DNA of 64,000 nt from Dallia pectoralis (GCA_029465975.1 CM055750.1:4152440-4216439), one strand, 5' to 3'. Shown: positions 31,943 to 44,460, numbered from the stretch's first letter. Notes: a model not told the origin generated them from the letters alone. A program made the numbers and translations.

Positions 31943-34745
31943 GATGCCCTCGTACATTAATTAGCCTTGGGCGTCTAACATCCCGTTGCCGGTTTGTGAT
32001 TTATCATAATGTTTGATCATATCAGTGTTTAGTGCCGACAGGATTTGGTCAGGAGGAAACAACATGCTCATTATTCAATTAAAGTTTTCAGAGAAAGTAC
32101 ACTTTTGTACACTGCAATTTATAAAAAGTGAAAATGTACAAAAAGGTAAAATGCACAGTATAACAAACCAATTGATAAACAAAATGCTAGTTGGGTGAAC
32201 AGAGGAAAAAATCTAAAATAAATGAATATTCTTGTGACCACTCTTTGGCTTTAAAGCAGCACCAATCTTCTAGGTACACTTGGATAGAGATTTGTATGCA
32301 TATAGCATATAGGTGTATTACTGTATGTATCCGTTTTTTTCACAGTGCAGTAGGCTCAAAATAACATAATGAACAATCCCACTGTTGCTTGTCACAGGTG
32401 CTTTATTTGTCTCCATTTAGTCCCCAGGTGACAACAATACAGAGAACAGCTGGTGTCCAGCTCAGCACGATTCTCCTCCTTTCTCTATAATTCAGAGCTA
32501 GCCAGGTTTTATGGGGCTATTTGTGTCACACTTCATCTCCGTTGATGAAACCATTTCTAAAAGGAAGACCATAATTCGCTTTTTTTAAAGCCTGACAGAG
32601 GTAGATTTTCTGTCTGTCCTGACATGGCAAAACACATTGAGCCATTTAAAATTTTCTACCCATATTTTCATAAAGTAGCATTGTTTTGATGATAAGGTCT
32701 GAATTGCTGGGTAGACAGCCATGCCTAGTACAATTAACTGATACTGGTATTTAAATGACCAATTACTTGTGACAGAACTGCTGTTACAATAGAAACATAT
32801 TTCGTTTTTTTCTACAGTATTTTGGTTTTCCAATACTGTTCTGGGTTCCAAATCACACATATGTTTTGCTGTGGGGTCCCATGCACAGCCACAGTCTGCA
32901 TGTAGGAAGAAGCAGGTCTGAGATCAGGGATAGAAGCGAAGCTGAGACCTTGTGAGACACAAATCCGCTCCCAGCAGACCGGAGTTGAAATTTTCTGCAA
33001 AAGTCACTGAGTCGTACAAATGGCCTGGCCCCAGATCAATTTGTGTTGTCTTGATAACTTCAATGGTGTAGCCTAATCGAGGGCAAAAAAACGACAAAAC
33101 AGATCTGGCTCCAGGCTAGGGTAGGGAACAAAAAAAGAGATATCAGTATTTGCCTAGTTTATTGGCAGCAGTAAAACCAGCACTAAAGCGTAATTGCTAA
33201 GTAGCATCGCCTTTAACGGTTTCCTTTAACAACTGGAACAGGTGCACAGAAAACACCTCTATGCGGTTTCAGGTGGAGCAGGTATCAATGCATAGATAAA
33301 AAAAGGAGAAAAAGGTGTCACATGAAAAAGAGTGGCTTCGAGAGACAGTGAGGAGGGAGGTGGCATCGTTGCCTGTCTAAGACTTTTGTCTATTTTGCCT
33401 ACGGATGCCTCGCTCACTGCCTATAAAGTGCACTCGTTTTGGCTCTGGTCAAATGCAGTGCACTTTAGGTAAAGGAACTAGGCGCCATTTAGGACACATC
33501 TGTTGTCATACAGCTTTTTTGTCTTCCAAAGATGAATTGAGAACATGAAACCTCCTCTGTCGTCTGCCTGCCTGTCTGTCAGCAGGTACACAAACAATGG
33601 ACAATAAGCACCATTCATGTTGATATGTTGGCTCTGCTGAGTGGTGTGATTTCCCGTCATGACAGCCTGGTACTTTTCGTCCTCCGGTATTTTGGAGCAT
33701 CTTGACACATTTTTGACCGTCAAAGAAAAGCAGGCCATGTTTCTGTATCAGCAATGTTTTCTTAGCGACATATAGTGCTTAAAAATATGAAAAACGAGGG
33801 GAACGACCTCACTCACCCCTTTCAGTTAATACTCGCTTGATTAGACTTTGGCTCACAGTTCCAAGGCTGTTTGTTATGCAAAGAGATGAAAGCGTTCTGA
33901 CAACGGACCGCAGGCCAGCCCGAAAGCCCATTCAGTTTTTACCAATGAACTGCTGGCTTTGCATGAATATAAAGATAGAATACACATGTTCTCCTGATCT
34001 GAATGTCTAGATAAGAACAGATGTGACATAAGGACATGAGACTGATTTGATTCCAGCTTTGATCCGGCCACAGGACCACATGTAAAGAGAAGATCTGAAC
34101 ACGTCTTTTTTATCTAGACTTAGTACGACCTAATTGGTAATTCATTTAGGATGCGAATCCAGAAGGAATGAAGATTGCTGTTCAAATTCCATGTACCACG
34201 GAATTGAATACTAAATTAGCTATCTATCATATATTTAAGGGCTGACACATATATTATTGTGGAAAATACATGAATGAACTCAAAGCCAAGACACAGAGAA
34301 CCCAAATAGAACCCAAAGAGAACTCTCCATTTCCCAGCGTTGATCTGTATGTAGATCATCCATGCTGATATTCCGTCTTTCCGTTTGATCCAACCAGTGT
34401 GTTAATGTAATCAGTGCTGAGCCAGAAGGGACGGCTGGTCATATGAGAGACATTATACTGTCTATAATTAGGCCGGCGTGAGGAGAGGACGATTGCCTAC
34501 TGTGGTGAAATATTCAATATTATGTTATATTTCAATCTTTATAATTATGTATTTTTGTCTAATCTGAATGGTTCTGCTGTAAATAACTGTTCAGTTCCCA
34601 TGGGAAGTCTCATGTCCTCTCCCAGGTGCAGGATGTGTTTTGATTGAGCCATGTAGACTTTATGGGTTCCAGATAAGAGGGACTCCAGAGTTAATAACAT
34701 GTACGGGAGGATAGAATAACATGGGCTTTAATTGCATCACAACCG
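31943..34745. other. 2.8 kb intergenic sequence, little recognised
   Basis: Around 33415-33500 there is a stretch (TAAAGTGCACTCGTTTTGGC ... GCGCCATTTAGGACACAT) resembling a widespread dispersed repeat of salmonid and pike genomes. Otherwise no gene or repeat is identified. Confidence 0.45.
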
Positions 34746-34750
34746 GTACA

Positions 34751-35259
34751 GGAGAGGGAGGGTTTATACTAGACACGTATATATAGAGGGAGGGTTTATA
34801 CTGGACGTATATATAGAGGGAGGGTTTATACTGGACGTATATATAGAGGGAGGGTTTATACTGGAAGTATATATAGAGGGAGGGTTTATACTGGACGTAT
34901 ATATAGAGGGAAGGTTTATACTGACGTATATATAGAGGGAGGGTTTATACTATATATAGAGGGAGGGTTTAAACTGGACGTATATATAGAGGGAGGGTTT
35001 ATACTGGACGTATATATAGAGGGAGGGTTTATACTGGACGTATATATAGAGGGAGGGTTTATACTGGACGTATATATAGAGGGAGGGTTTATACTGGACG
35101 TATATATAGAGGGAGGGTTTATACTGGACGTATATATAGAGGGAGGGTTTATACTGGACGTATATATAGAGGGAGGGTTTATACTGGACGTATATATAGA
35201 GGGAGGGTTTATACTGGACGTATATATAGAGGGAGGGTTTATACTGGACGTATATATAG
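34751..35259. repeat. 30-bp minisatellite, about 17 copies
   Basis: The unit is GGGAGGGTTTATACTGGACG then TATATATAGA. The rightmost nine copies are identical; the left ones vary. Each copy carries a TATATATAG block. Confidence 0.96.
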
Positions 35260-35400
35260 CAGAGGTCAACCTAGAAAAGGTTGAACTTGTTGACTTGACA
35301 TGTAAATGAATTGTTAACTGCTCCAGGTTTATGAATCTTGAATAAAGAAATTGATTAAGATTGTTAAAAGAAACTACAGCCTCTAGTCTTTTCCACGACA

Positions 35401-35650
35401 CTACCCAATGACATCCAATTCCCTGTATAAATGGTAAATGCTGCGCTTTACAGATCCTGCGTCACATTCACCCATTCACACACTGACGACCACATCTACC
35501 ATGCAAGGCGACTGCAGGCTCGCCAGGAGCACCTGGGGTTAGGTGTCTTGCTCATGGACACCTCGACAATTTCCCAGGAGGAACCGGGGATCGAACCACC
35601 GATTGATAGACAACCGACTCAACCCACTGAGCCACTGCTGCCCTGTATGG
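35401..35650 (-). mobile_element. tRNA-derived SINE
   Basis: Read on the minus strand it begins GGCAGCAGTGGCTCAGTGGG (box A) and contains GGTTCGATCCCC (box B), so it has a tRNA-like head. The body shares the CATTCACCCATTCACACAC and GCTTTACAG segments, in reverse complement, with the fragment at 58915-59035. Confidence 0.72.
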
Positions 35651-35699
35651 TGTATTACTTTAACCAGGGCCCAGAGGAGCTGTTTTGTTTTTAAAGCCA

Positions 35700-36430
35700 C
35701 TTTGAAACTCACTTTATAATTACACAGCGCTGTCTGAAATAAATCCACTATTATTTTTTGGAATGCAGTCATAGTGCTTGTTGTAATGCAAGTGAAATAG
35801 CGACTCATTTTAACCTCAATGTCAAATTCTGTGTATAATTGAAAATCGAAACAGTTGACAACATTGATAATATTTATTCAGACGGTTGTGCAGCTCTAAA
35901 AACGCGTTATGACAACAGCAGAACCTTTTTTGGGCATCCTTTATTGCCAAATGCATAGGTTGAGTTGGCGAGAGAAGATATGGCCTTAATCACAACTGAG
36001 ATTTGACTTTTTCTGTATGTCTTTCCTTCTGAATGATGTCACCTATTTATTCATTTACAATATGCTGATTTGTTTTCCCTGACTGAAGATTGGCTTTTTT
36101 AACGAACATTATACCATGACACACTAGGTTGTAATTCCCACGGGGGCTTGTACAGAAAGTATATTCACACACTAACGTAAGATCTGTTTTAACAGTGGTT
36201 TGGTTTTGAGAGTGGTATCAATTCCCCTAAACACATGCTTCACAATGTATAAATCGGGTAGGCCTTTAGATGAAATAAGTGTTAGGGTTTAGACCTAAGA
36301 ACACTCAAAAAGTTGAGACTGGAGGCTGTAATGACATTTTGGTTGAAGGCCAGAGGATGATGAGAGGCCAAGGCAATGCACCTTAAGACATTAAGTTGGA
36401 TTCGAGCGTTAAATCACACCCAAAAGGGAA
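35700..36430. other. intergenic, nothing recognised
   Basis: AT-rich sequence without a supported gene or repeat. Confidence 0.5.
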
Positions 36431-36439
36431 ATGCCATGT

Positions 36440-36780
36440 GTTTTTTTAAACTTTTATTTAACCAGGAAGACATATTACAACTGAAGACTCATCTGCAAGC
36501 GTGCCCTGGGAACATCAACAAAAAAAAATACTAATAAATAAAAGACAGATACATACAATTGACAGACATACAGACAACGATTGTCATAGTCGATTAAAAC
36601 AAATGATAAGAATCTCACTATAAAAATCTACATTTTCTTAAACTGACCATTGGACACCAAGGCACCCAAATTAAACACTGATTGGATACTATTCCACAGA
36701 TGAGGTGATTTGAAAGAGAAGGCAGAACAACCCAACAGTAGTTCCAAAAGCTGTCTGCAAAACTATCCAACTCTGGGACC
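36440..36780. mobile_element. possible LINE/SINE tail repeat
   Basis: It starts ACTTTTATTTAACCAGGAAG and has GCCCTGGGAACATCAAC, a pattern common at the 3' ends of fish non-LTR elements in reverse orientation. Family not assigned. Confidence 0.35.
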
Positions 36781-36959
36781 TAGTATTTAAACCATGAAGA
36801 TCTAGGTGTCAGCAGCGATGTTAAATATACCAGAAGCTTGTGGAGAACAGCATTGTATACAAAAATAGAATAATGGAGGGATCTACGCACTTTTAAGGAG
36901 GTCCAACCAACTTTCTGGTATAAGATGCAGTGATGTGTATGACTGTGTGAAGTAATAAA

Positions 36960-37450
36960 TAGTAGGGCACTTTGATGAACAGAGTCAAGCAGCGTGGACA
37001 AGCCAGTGGAGGGAGAGTGGTGCTCTGGACAATGTTCTGCTGGAAATCCCCGATACCGGCAGTTCATGGACAGCAACTGTGGATGAGCCATCTACCTAAA
37101 CATCATTGCAGACTCCCCTTCATGGCAACGGTATTCCCTGATGGCAGTGGACCCTTTCTGCAGGATAATGCGCCCTGCCACACATTGTTCGAGAATAGTT
37201 TGAGGAACTTGATGTAGTGTTCAAGGTGTTGCCCTGGTCTTCAAATCCCCCAGATCACAATAAGATTGAACATCTGTGGAATGGGCTGGACCAACATGTC
37301 CGATCCATGGCTGCTCCATCTGGAAAACTTGAAGGACTTGAAGGATCTGCTGCTAATGTCTTCGTGCCTTTGGTAGTACAGGAGTCTTGTAGAGTCCATG
37401 CCTTGGTAGGTCAGCGCAGCAAAGAACTAACAGCATATGTAGAAGATTCA
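36960..37450 (+). pseudogene. Tc1-like transposase, C-terminal half (degenerate)
   Basis: Pieces of the DDE catalytic domain: PFMATVFPDGSGPFLQDNAP (containing the second Asp), then FKVLPWSSNPPDHNKIEHLW (the NPIEHLWD-like motif with the third acidic position altered to His-Asn), and LDQHVRS. Frames shift near 37215. It is a dead Tc1/mariner copy. Confidence 0.75.
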
Positions 37451-38155
37451 TTGAACTATGCAAATACAGGGTCCCTATATATTGTGTATAAATATAGTAT
37501 ATTTACATAAATCATACATTTTGTATTACAGAATGTGTGATAAATATGTATGATTGTACATGTGCATCTCAATGAAAACATCAATGAATGAACGTAAGTT
37601 TGTCGTAGGCATAAATTACACGCACCGCCATCTTTGTAAGGTTAATGTTAGACTGGAACGTGTGCGCCGTCACTTTAAGAAGGACCGAAGATAGTGGCAT
37701 AATTTTAGTGAAGCCAGGTGTAAATACGCGGGAACCTGAAATTTCTCATTGTAATATTCAGAAAGCCGAGTAAAGCTGCGCTCTTCATAATGTTAACTGC
37801 AGGCCTGTATGAACAAACTATAATATAATTCTGCGCTTGACTTCTCTGAAGAGTTTTATTTGAGGTTTATCTCCCCGAGAATCAGCGGAAGGAGGTTTTG
37901 ATTTATCTGCAACATATTAGACAGGTCGTAATGTTTTGGTGTATTTACACTAAGTACAAAATGACACTAGAACAATCGTGTCTCAAATCAATCCCTCATA
38001 ACCAGTCATTCAAAAAGAGAAACAGGTTGTTCAACTCAATTGCTCCTTAAGTGTTGAACTGCTACAGGCTCTGTATTACAGATGGCTGTTAACGTCATCG
38101 TCTTAATCTTTAATCTTAAAACTTTACTTCCTAACTATAATTTGACGATGTGGCA

Positions 38156-38582
38156 CGTGTGAGACATCATCCTCATCTCATCTCATCTTCAACCGCTTAT
38201 CCGGGGTCGGGTCGCGGGGGTAGCAGCTCTAGCAGGGGACCCCAAACTTCCCTTTCCCGGGCAACATTAGCCAGCTCTGACTGGGGAATCCCGAGGCGTT
38301 CCCAGGCCAGTGTGGAGATATAATCTCTCCACCTAGTCCTGGGTCTTCCCCAAGGTCTCCTCCCAGCTGGACGTGCCTGGAACACCTCTCTAGGGAGGCG
38401 CCCAGGTGGCATTCGTACTAGATGCCCGAACCACCTCAACTGGCTCCTTTCTATGCAAAGGGGCAGCGGCTCTACTCCGAGTTCCTCTCGGATGACTGAG
38501 CTTCTCACCCTATCTCTAAGGGAGAGGCCAGCCACCTTTCTGAGAAAACCCATTTCGGCCGCTTGTACCCGCGTGTGAGACA
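38156..38582. repeat. 11-bp target duplication around the short Rex3
   Basis: CGTGTGAGACA occurs at 38156-38166 and 38572-38582, directly flanking the Rex3 fragment. Confidence 0.9.
38167..38571 (-). mobile_element. 5'-truncated Rex3 insertion
   Basis: A 405-bp copy of the Rex3 3' end in the same orientation as the large copy, with a TCATC-repeat tail at its 3' end (left) and a perfect 11-bp target duplication. By eye it differs from 20980-21360 at only about six positions. It encodes the last ~125 residues of the ORF. Confidence 0.93.
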
Positions 38583-39075
38583 AAGACTGCCAAACTCCTT
38601 CCCACCAGGCCGCGAGTTAAGCCTTTTACATTAGCACTAAGCCAGTGCATTCAACACATAGTAATCTACATTACACCACTTAACCGGTAATCTAACAGGT
38701 TTATGCAGTCAGCTCTCGAGGCTAGTCAGTCGGATAACGTTAGCATTTAATCCAGCTACCTTGTTTAGCCGACTCATTAGCTTAGCAAAAAACCTCCCAT
38801 TAGCAGAGGCTTCAACAACTGCATAAACCTACAGAACTGAAATAAAGGAGATATTGTCATATGTATTTAGTTTGCTAGTTGAAATGGTAATAAATCAATG
38901 AAAGTTGTGCCTGTGTTTAAAAATAATCTGATGGAAAACATGAATAAACTTTGATTTTAGTCTCATCCTTAACATATTAAAAATAATAAGACTATTGGAA
39001 GGAACTTAAGGAGAACTGTCAACTGGAAAAGAGGTTTGTGGCTGTCTAAATATAAAATGTTCTCCTATCTATGAT

Positions 39076-39459
39076 TGTCACGAGTGGTGAGTTGGGGTAC
39101 TGCACTGTCTGGTATCGGGTGCACCACTTCCTGGTTCGGGTTGTTTAATCACAGCTGTTTTGTATTTGGTTCATTAAGTCGGGCTATAAAGGGATTGATA
39201 GGAAGTCACCTGGTTGCTGTTCATTGTTTCCAAGTCACGGTAGTATAGAGGTGGTGGTGGTTTAACGCGCAGGATTAGTTGTTGTATATATATGAATGGT
39301 TTAAGTCGCTATATGCGCATTTTCATTTCATTAACAACAGTGTGCGTTTTCGCCGTATACGGTTTGTTTTGTGTTTCGTTCATAAATAAACCTTGTTAAA
39401 CACGGATTACTGGGCTCTGCACATGGCTTACTGCACATCACCTTGGACGGTTCGTGACA
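39076..39459 (+). mobile_element. solo LTR with 5-bp target duplication
   Basis: It begins TGTCACGAGTGG and ends GGTTCGTGACA. It is flanked by ATGAT at 39071-39075 and 39460-39464. Inside are a GGCTATAAAGGG TATA box and CATAAATAAACC polyadenylation signals. This fits a Gypsy-type solo LTR of 384 bp. Confidence 0.82.
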
Positions 39460-39599
39460 ATGATATGGTAAAACAGCAAACTTTTCAACAACTCAAAAGG
39501 CTTTCAAGTTTAAGATACGCCCAACATTTGGACCCTCAAGGATCCAGTAGGTCCTGTTCACGACCTTTGACCTTTAGGTAGTTACTTAGATATAAGAAA

Positions 39600-40490
39600 A
39601 TAAACATTAAAACATTATACAAAAGAAAAAGCGAACTTTCTGCGATGACACTCCCAACCAGATCTACCCCAACAGACTGAGGGATGATTCTGTTGTGTCA
39701 GATCTGGCTGATGTCCCCTGGCACAGGCTGGCTGGATTGGCATCACGTAAGCATCAACCGTACTGGGTTACCGTGGTGGCGAACGCTCTTCCTGAGGCCC
39801 CTAACAGACGAGCAGCGCCACGGCGACCCTGTACGACCACATCGACATGGCAACAACAAAGAGCCTTTATGCTCTTGTGCACTCAATTTTCCAACCCTCT
39901 CTTCCACACCTAATGCGTCACGATCCACCTTGTCCTCATGACTGCCAGGGGTCGGCCAAAAGAAGGGGTTACAAGTAGCGTTCTGGGGGACAGAAAGAGT
40001 TGGGCAAGTGGGCCAATCCCTAAAAGGACAGGGAATTTCAGTACCTCCTATGACCTCCGAAAGTGGTCAAAGATATTGTTTAGTCTCAGCTTAGTTCAGG
40101 GGTTTTCTAAACCACCAGTCGATCTTCAGAAATATGCTCTCTGTAAAAAAAAATTCTACCAAAGATTCCACGGACTGACAATCATATTTTAATACTTAGT
40201 CATTAATTTCTGACCGTGGGAAACAAACAAAACCTTGAGCAATGTGTAAATACATGTTTGTTTCCCATGCTGCTGAGTTTGTCTGTAGCCAAACCACACA
40301 GAAACAGAGCATGTTTGTCCTTCGTGAATAAAAAACAAAATGTGTATTCTACTTTTATGCCCGTTTTAAATTATGGTGATATATACCACATGCATGCTTT
40401 GCACATTATAACCACTGGATACTATTTACTATTGTGCACCCGGGCTGATCATAGGTGATCATTTTAAAAAGTAACTGCTGTATTCCCCAA
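39600..40490. other. unrecognised sequence, possible old coding fragment
   Basis: From about 39640 to 39915 one + frame reads QIYPNRLRDDSVVSDLADVP and VANALPEAPNRR. It has a protein-like composition but I do not recognise it. It may be retroelement- or host-derived. No splice or start evidence. Confidence 0.3.
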
Positions 40491-41248
40491 TATAATCACC
40501 ACTGTAGTCACCACTGTATTCACCACTGCACTGTAGTCACCACTGTATTCACCACTGCACTGTAGTCACCACTGTATTCACCACTGCACTGTAGTCACCA
40601 CTGTATTCACCACTGCACTGTAGTCACCACTGTATTCACCACTGCACTGTAGTCACCACTGTATTCACCACTGCACTGTAGTCACCACTGTATTCACCAC
40701 TGCACTGTAGTCACCACTGTATTCACCACTGCACTGTAGTCACCACTGTATTCACCACTGCACTGTATTCACCACTGTATTCCCCACTGCTCTGTATTCA
40801 CCACTGCACTGTATTCCCCACTGTATTCCCCACTGCACTGTATTCACCACTGTATTCCCCACTGCACTGTATTCACCACTGTATTCACCACTGTATTCAC
40901 TACTGTATTCCCCACTGTATTCCCCACTGCACTGCATTCCCCATTGTATTCACCACTGTATTCCTCACTGCATTCCTAACTGCACTGTATTCCCCACTGA
41001 ACTGCATTCCCCACTGTATTCCCCACTGTATTCACCACTGTATTCACCGCTGTATTCACCACTGCACTGCATTCCCCATTGTATTCACCACTGCATTCCT
41101 CACTGCATTCCCCATTGTATTCACCACTGTATTCACCACTGCACTGCATTCCCCACTGCATTCCCCACTGTATTCCCCACTGTATTCCCCACTGTATTCC
41201 CCACTGTATTCCCCACTGTATTCCCCACTGTATTCCCCACTGTTTTCT
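40490..41248. repeat. compound minisatellite (CACTGTAGT / CACTGTATTCACC)
   Basis: The left half is a 30-bp higher-order unit, CACTGTAGTCACCACTGTAT then TCACCACTGC. The right half drifts to 12-bp ACTGTATTCCCC units, pure at 41165-41240. A long array with gradual change of unit. Confidence 0.95.
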
Positions 41249-41477
41249 ATATCAACATGTGGGTTGAGGCGAGAGCAACACGCTCTATTGTTTATTGATA
41301 AAGTACAGGATGAGTTGGGTAGGGCTTCAGATCCAACTTATGTTACACATGTTATGGATGATCAATATGATGTTTCTGTGATTGTTTCTGTTGAGTTGTC
41401 TGTCTTTGTTTTGGATGTTTTGACATTTTTTATATATCCGAGTAGGGTTCGAGAGGATTCTCGCTAGCTTGCATCCG

Positions 41478-42990
41478 CCCACCCTGATGATAGCTTTGCT
41501 GACTCTTGGTATTCTCTCAACTAGCTTAATGAGGTAATCACCTGGAATGCTTTTCCAACAGTCTTGAAGGAGTTCCCGCATTTGCTAAGCACATGCGGGC
41601 TGTTTTTCCTTCACTCTGCCATTGAACTCGTCCAAGACCATCGAAAATGCACTGAGGTTAGGTGATTGTGGAGTCCGTTGTGGTAGAAATCAGGATTTCT
41701 ATGTCTACCCAATCAATATATTTTGTGTGCATTAACTTTTGTATAAGTTTGGGGTGCGGCTGTTAGGAATTAGGGGAGGGATCTAGCAGACAAAGGACTG
41801 GCTAAACAGGGCATCGATTGGTCCTAGGCAGGGTCGTGGGGTACGTGTGGTCATTCCTGATTGTTTCGACCTTTCCTAATAAAGGCTGAGAGTGCCATGA
41901 GATCTGCCCCTTGCCCTTTCCCCTTTTTGCCTCCTCTGTCTGCTCGCGAGTAGAACTGTAAAAGGTGCAGAGGTTTACTCGCGGCTGTAAACTTTTATTT
42001 GTTTAAAATAAATACCCTTAAAAGTGAGCACGTTCGACTCTGTGGTCATTAAACCTGTTTTTCCTACGATACCGTGTCATTTATTGAGGCACCATGATCC
42101 GCCCGGGTGCACAATGGCTCTCTGTCTTGGTCAAATTGCCCTCACGCAGCCTGGAGGTATGTTTAGTCCCACTTAGCTTACTGATAGTCTCGCTATGCCC
42201 ATAACAGATGCAATGGCACATCACTGCAGAATGCTGCTGCCGTGAACATGCGGTTTGTCTATGCCTTGAATTCTAAATAAATCACAGTGTCTCCAGTAAA
42301 ACACCCCCAGACCATTACATTGTTCACAGGGGGAGCCACACATGAGGAGATCATCTCTTCACCCACTGCCATAAAGATTTGCACATTTGTACACATCAGA
42401 CCAAAGGAGCAGATTTCTACTGGTCAAATGACCATCTACTATGTCTCTGGGCCGAAGCAAGTCTCTTATTTTTATTTGTGTCTTTTAGTAGTGGTCGTTG
42501 TAGCAATTTGACCATAAAGGCCTGATGCACGCAGATCCTAAGAACAGTTGATGTTGAGATGTGTCTTTTATTTGAACTCCATTTTGGGATCTGTTGTGCT
42601 GTTAAGTGCATATTTCTGTGGCTGGTAACTCTAATGAACCAATCTTCTACACTCAAAGTAACTTTTTCTTTCTCATGATGGTCCTAATGAGGTCCAGTTT
42701 CTTTATAGCGCCTCATGGTTTGTATAAATAATTTATTAGTATGGACAACTGTATACCCACTTGACCTTGTACCAACACAAATTATTCACATGAACGCATT
42801 TAGAAGCAAAGAAATTCCAGAAATGTTGACCACATGAAGCTGGTTGAGAGAAAGAAAAGTGTGTGCAAAGCTGTCGTCAAGGCAAAGGCTCACTACTTTG
42901 TGGAATCTACAACATTGAAGGTATTTTGATCAGTTTTATGCGTTTACTAAATGGTTCCATATGTGTTACTTTATAGTTTAACTGAACAAA
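41478..42990 (-). mobile_element. Tc1-like element (salmonid-type), split by an LTR
   Basis: The left arm (41478-41678) reads CTTGGTATTCTCTCAACTAG and AGCTTAATGAGG. The right arm (about 42828-42990) carries the reverse complement, ATGAAGCTGGTTGAGAGAAA, so the two inverted arms are visible. The middle, at 42072-42760, is a degenerate transposase on the minus strand, with stretches such as GAACAGTTGATGTTGAGATG that are familiar from salmonid Tc1 copies. It is interrupted by the solo LTR at 41679-42071. Confidence 0.78.
41679..42071 (+). mobile_element. solo LTR inserted in the Tc1-like element
   Basis: It starts TGTGGTAGAAATC and ends TTCCTACGATA, approximate inverted termini. It is flanked by CCGT at 41675-41678 and 42072-42075. 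Both Tc1 halves resume at the duplication, and AAAATAAATACCC gives a polyadenylation-type signal in + orientation. A 4-bp duplication would fit an ERV- or Gypsy-type LTR. Confidence 0.68.
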
Positions 42991-43554
42991 CTCCCTTGGA
43001 TGAGTAAACATTTCCAAACTATCGACTGATACTGTATGTGTGCCATGGACTCATAAAGCAGAAAGTCCCTGGCTTTAGCACATTTTTCTTGCGCTCTCTC
43101 TCTGATTACGTTTTGTTTTCTTAATGGCAGTATCCCGCTCCCAGCCAGTTGGAGTTCGACTGAGTGCACTGCTGTCTTGAGAACTACGACTACGTTTGTC
43201 TTGGCAATTTATTGGCGTGCGGCTGCATTCAGACAGGCAACACAAGGCAAAACGGGCAGCTATTTATATACCCCTCTCATCTGCAATTTTGCAATGCTGT
43301 GAATTTTGTTTGTTTTATCACCGCAACCATGTCTACCCAGAAGGTTTTTTTTACCTCAAGTTTTATTACTAGCTTTTCAGATGCTGTCAGTTCAGCCTCT
43401 CTGTCTGTGCATAATAGAAGCCTTGTTTGTGAGTGAGCAGCTTCTCGTTCCAACCATTGCCTCAGAACATGAAGTAACCAAGTATAATGTTCTGTTAACA
43501 CTTCTCAATTTAAAGGTTTAACAACAACATGTCAACATGTGACAAAACTACTTT

Positions 43555-43995
43555 AGGCTGCAGTATATTCAAAACAGCGCAACAAGGATCCTGATGAGGC
43601 TTTGTAAATACGATCACGTCACCCCTATCCTAAAATTCCTTCACTGGCTCCCTGTCCTACTCAGAATTGAGTATAAGGTCACTCTCCTCACCCACCTGTG
43701 CCTTTACAGACACGCCCCCCATTACCTAGTAGAACTCCTCACCCACCTGTGCCTTTACAGACACGCCCCCCACTACCTAGTAGAACTCCTCGCTCCGCTG
43801 TCTTCCTCACGCTCACTCCGGTCTGCGACCACAAACGCTTTGAGCCCCCAGAACAAAGCTCTGCAGTATGGGTGACAGGGCGTTTTCATCTGCTGCTCTG
43901 AGACTATGGAACTCCCTCCCTGGTCACCTTAGGGCTCCACAGGCTACACATGGTTTTAAACGTAACCTTAAAACATATCTCTTAAAAAAAGCTTT
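43555..43995 (+). pseudogene. LINE (L2/Rex1-like) ORF2 C-terminus
   Basis: In + frames it reads HVTPILKFLHWLPVLLRIEY followed by KVTLLTHLCLYRHAPHYLVE, then after a shift FSSAALRLWNSLPGHLR and FKRNLKTYLLKKAF. This is the typical end of L2/Rex1-type retrotransposon proteins (LHWLPV...RxxYK...LWNSLPxxLR...FKxxLKTxL). A 51-bp tandem duplication repeats 17 residues (LLTHLCLYRHAPHYLVE). Confidence 0.82.
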
Positions 43996-44245
43996 TCATT
44001 AATTGTTATCTAGCCTTTGTCCGTTTTTAAATGAATGTTTCAGAATTGTATTTGTTTTTTTAATAACTGTTTTTTTTAATAACAATTTGCTCTGGAGCAC
44101 TTTGAGATTGTCTAAATGTCTAAATGTAAACAGTTATTGCCAGACTTGTGAATGCACTTTCCTGTTCCTAATCAATCCCACCATTTAGTTCTATTCCTTG
44201 CACTTTTTCCTTTGTGACTTTTTTTGCAACTCAACTAAGCCATTT

Positions 44246-44460
44246 TGTAGTGGAGATACAGTATATTTGGGAACCTGGTGTACTGACCTGTTTCTACCCT
44301 TTAGAGGTGGAGTCCTACCCTAGTTCATTGCTATACATTTGCACGCCCTTTTAGATTCCTGGTGAATAAACCATTGCCTGTCCCTTAACCAAGCTTCCTC
44401 CTGTGGTATTTATTTCTATAAACATCTGCTGTGCTCTGCGCTGGAAACCAGAACTCCAAC
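44246..44460 (+). mobile_element. possible LTR
   Basis: The termini TGTAGTGGAG and CTCCAACA are roughly inverted, and GGTGAATAAACC is a polyadenylation-type signal. I found no target duplication, so this is weak. Confidence 0.3.

Noticed and set aside
30398..31957. 519-codon open frame on the minus strand
   Set aside because: It is the reading of a 29-bp minisatellite that lacks stops in every reverse frame; no domain, start context or conservation is visible.
36972..37510. A host gene with LQDNAPCH and IEHLW motifs
   Set aside because: These are Tc1 transposase motifs; the frame is broken and a catalytic residue is replaced.
39684..39941. Possible host exon with a protein-like frame
   Set aside because: Not recognised, frame ambiguous, no clear splice pair; left as an unassigned region.
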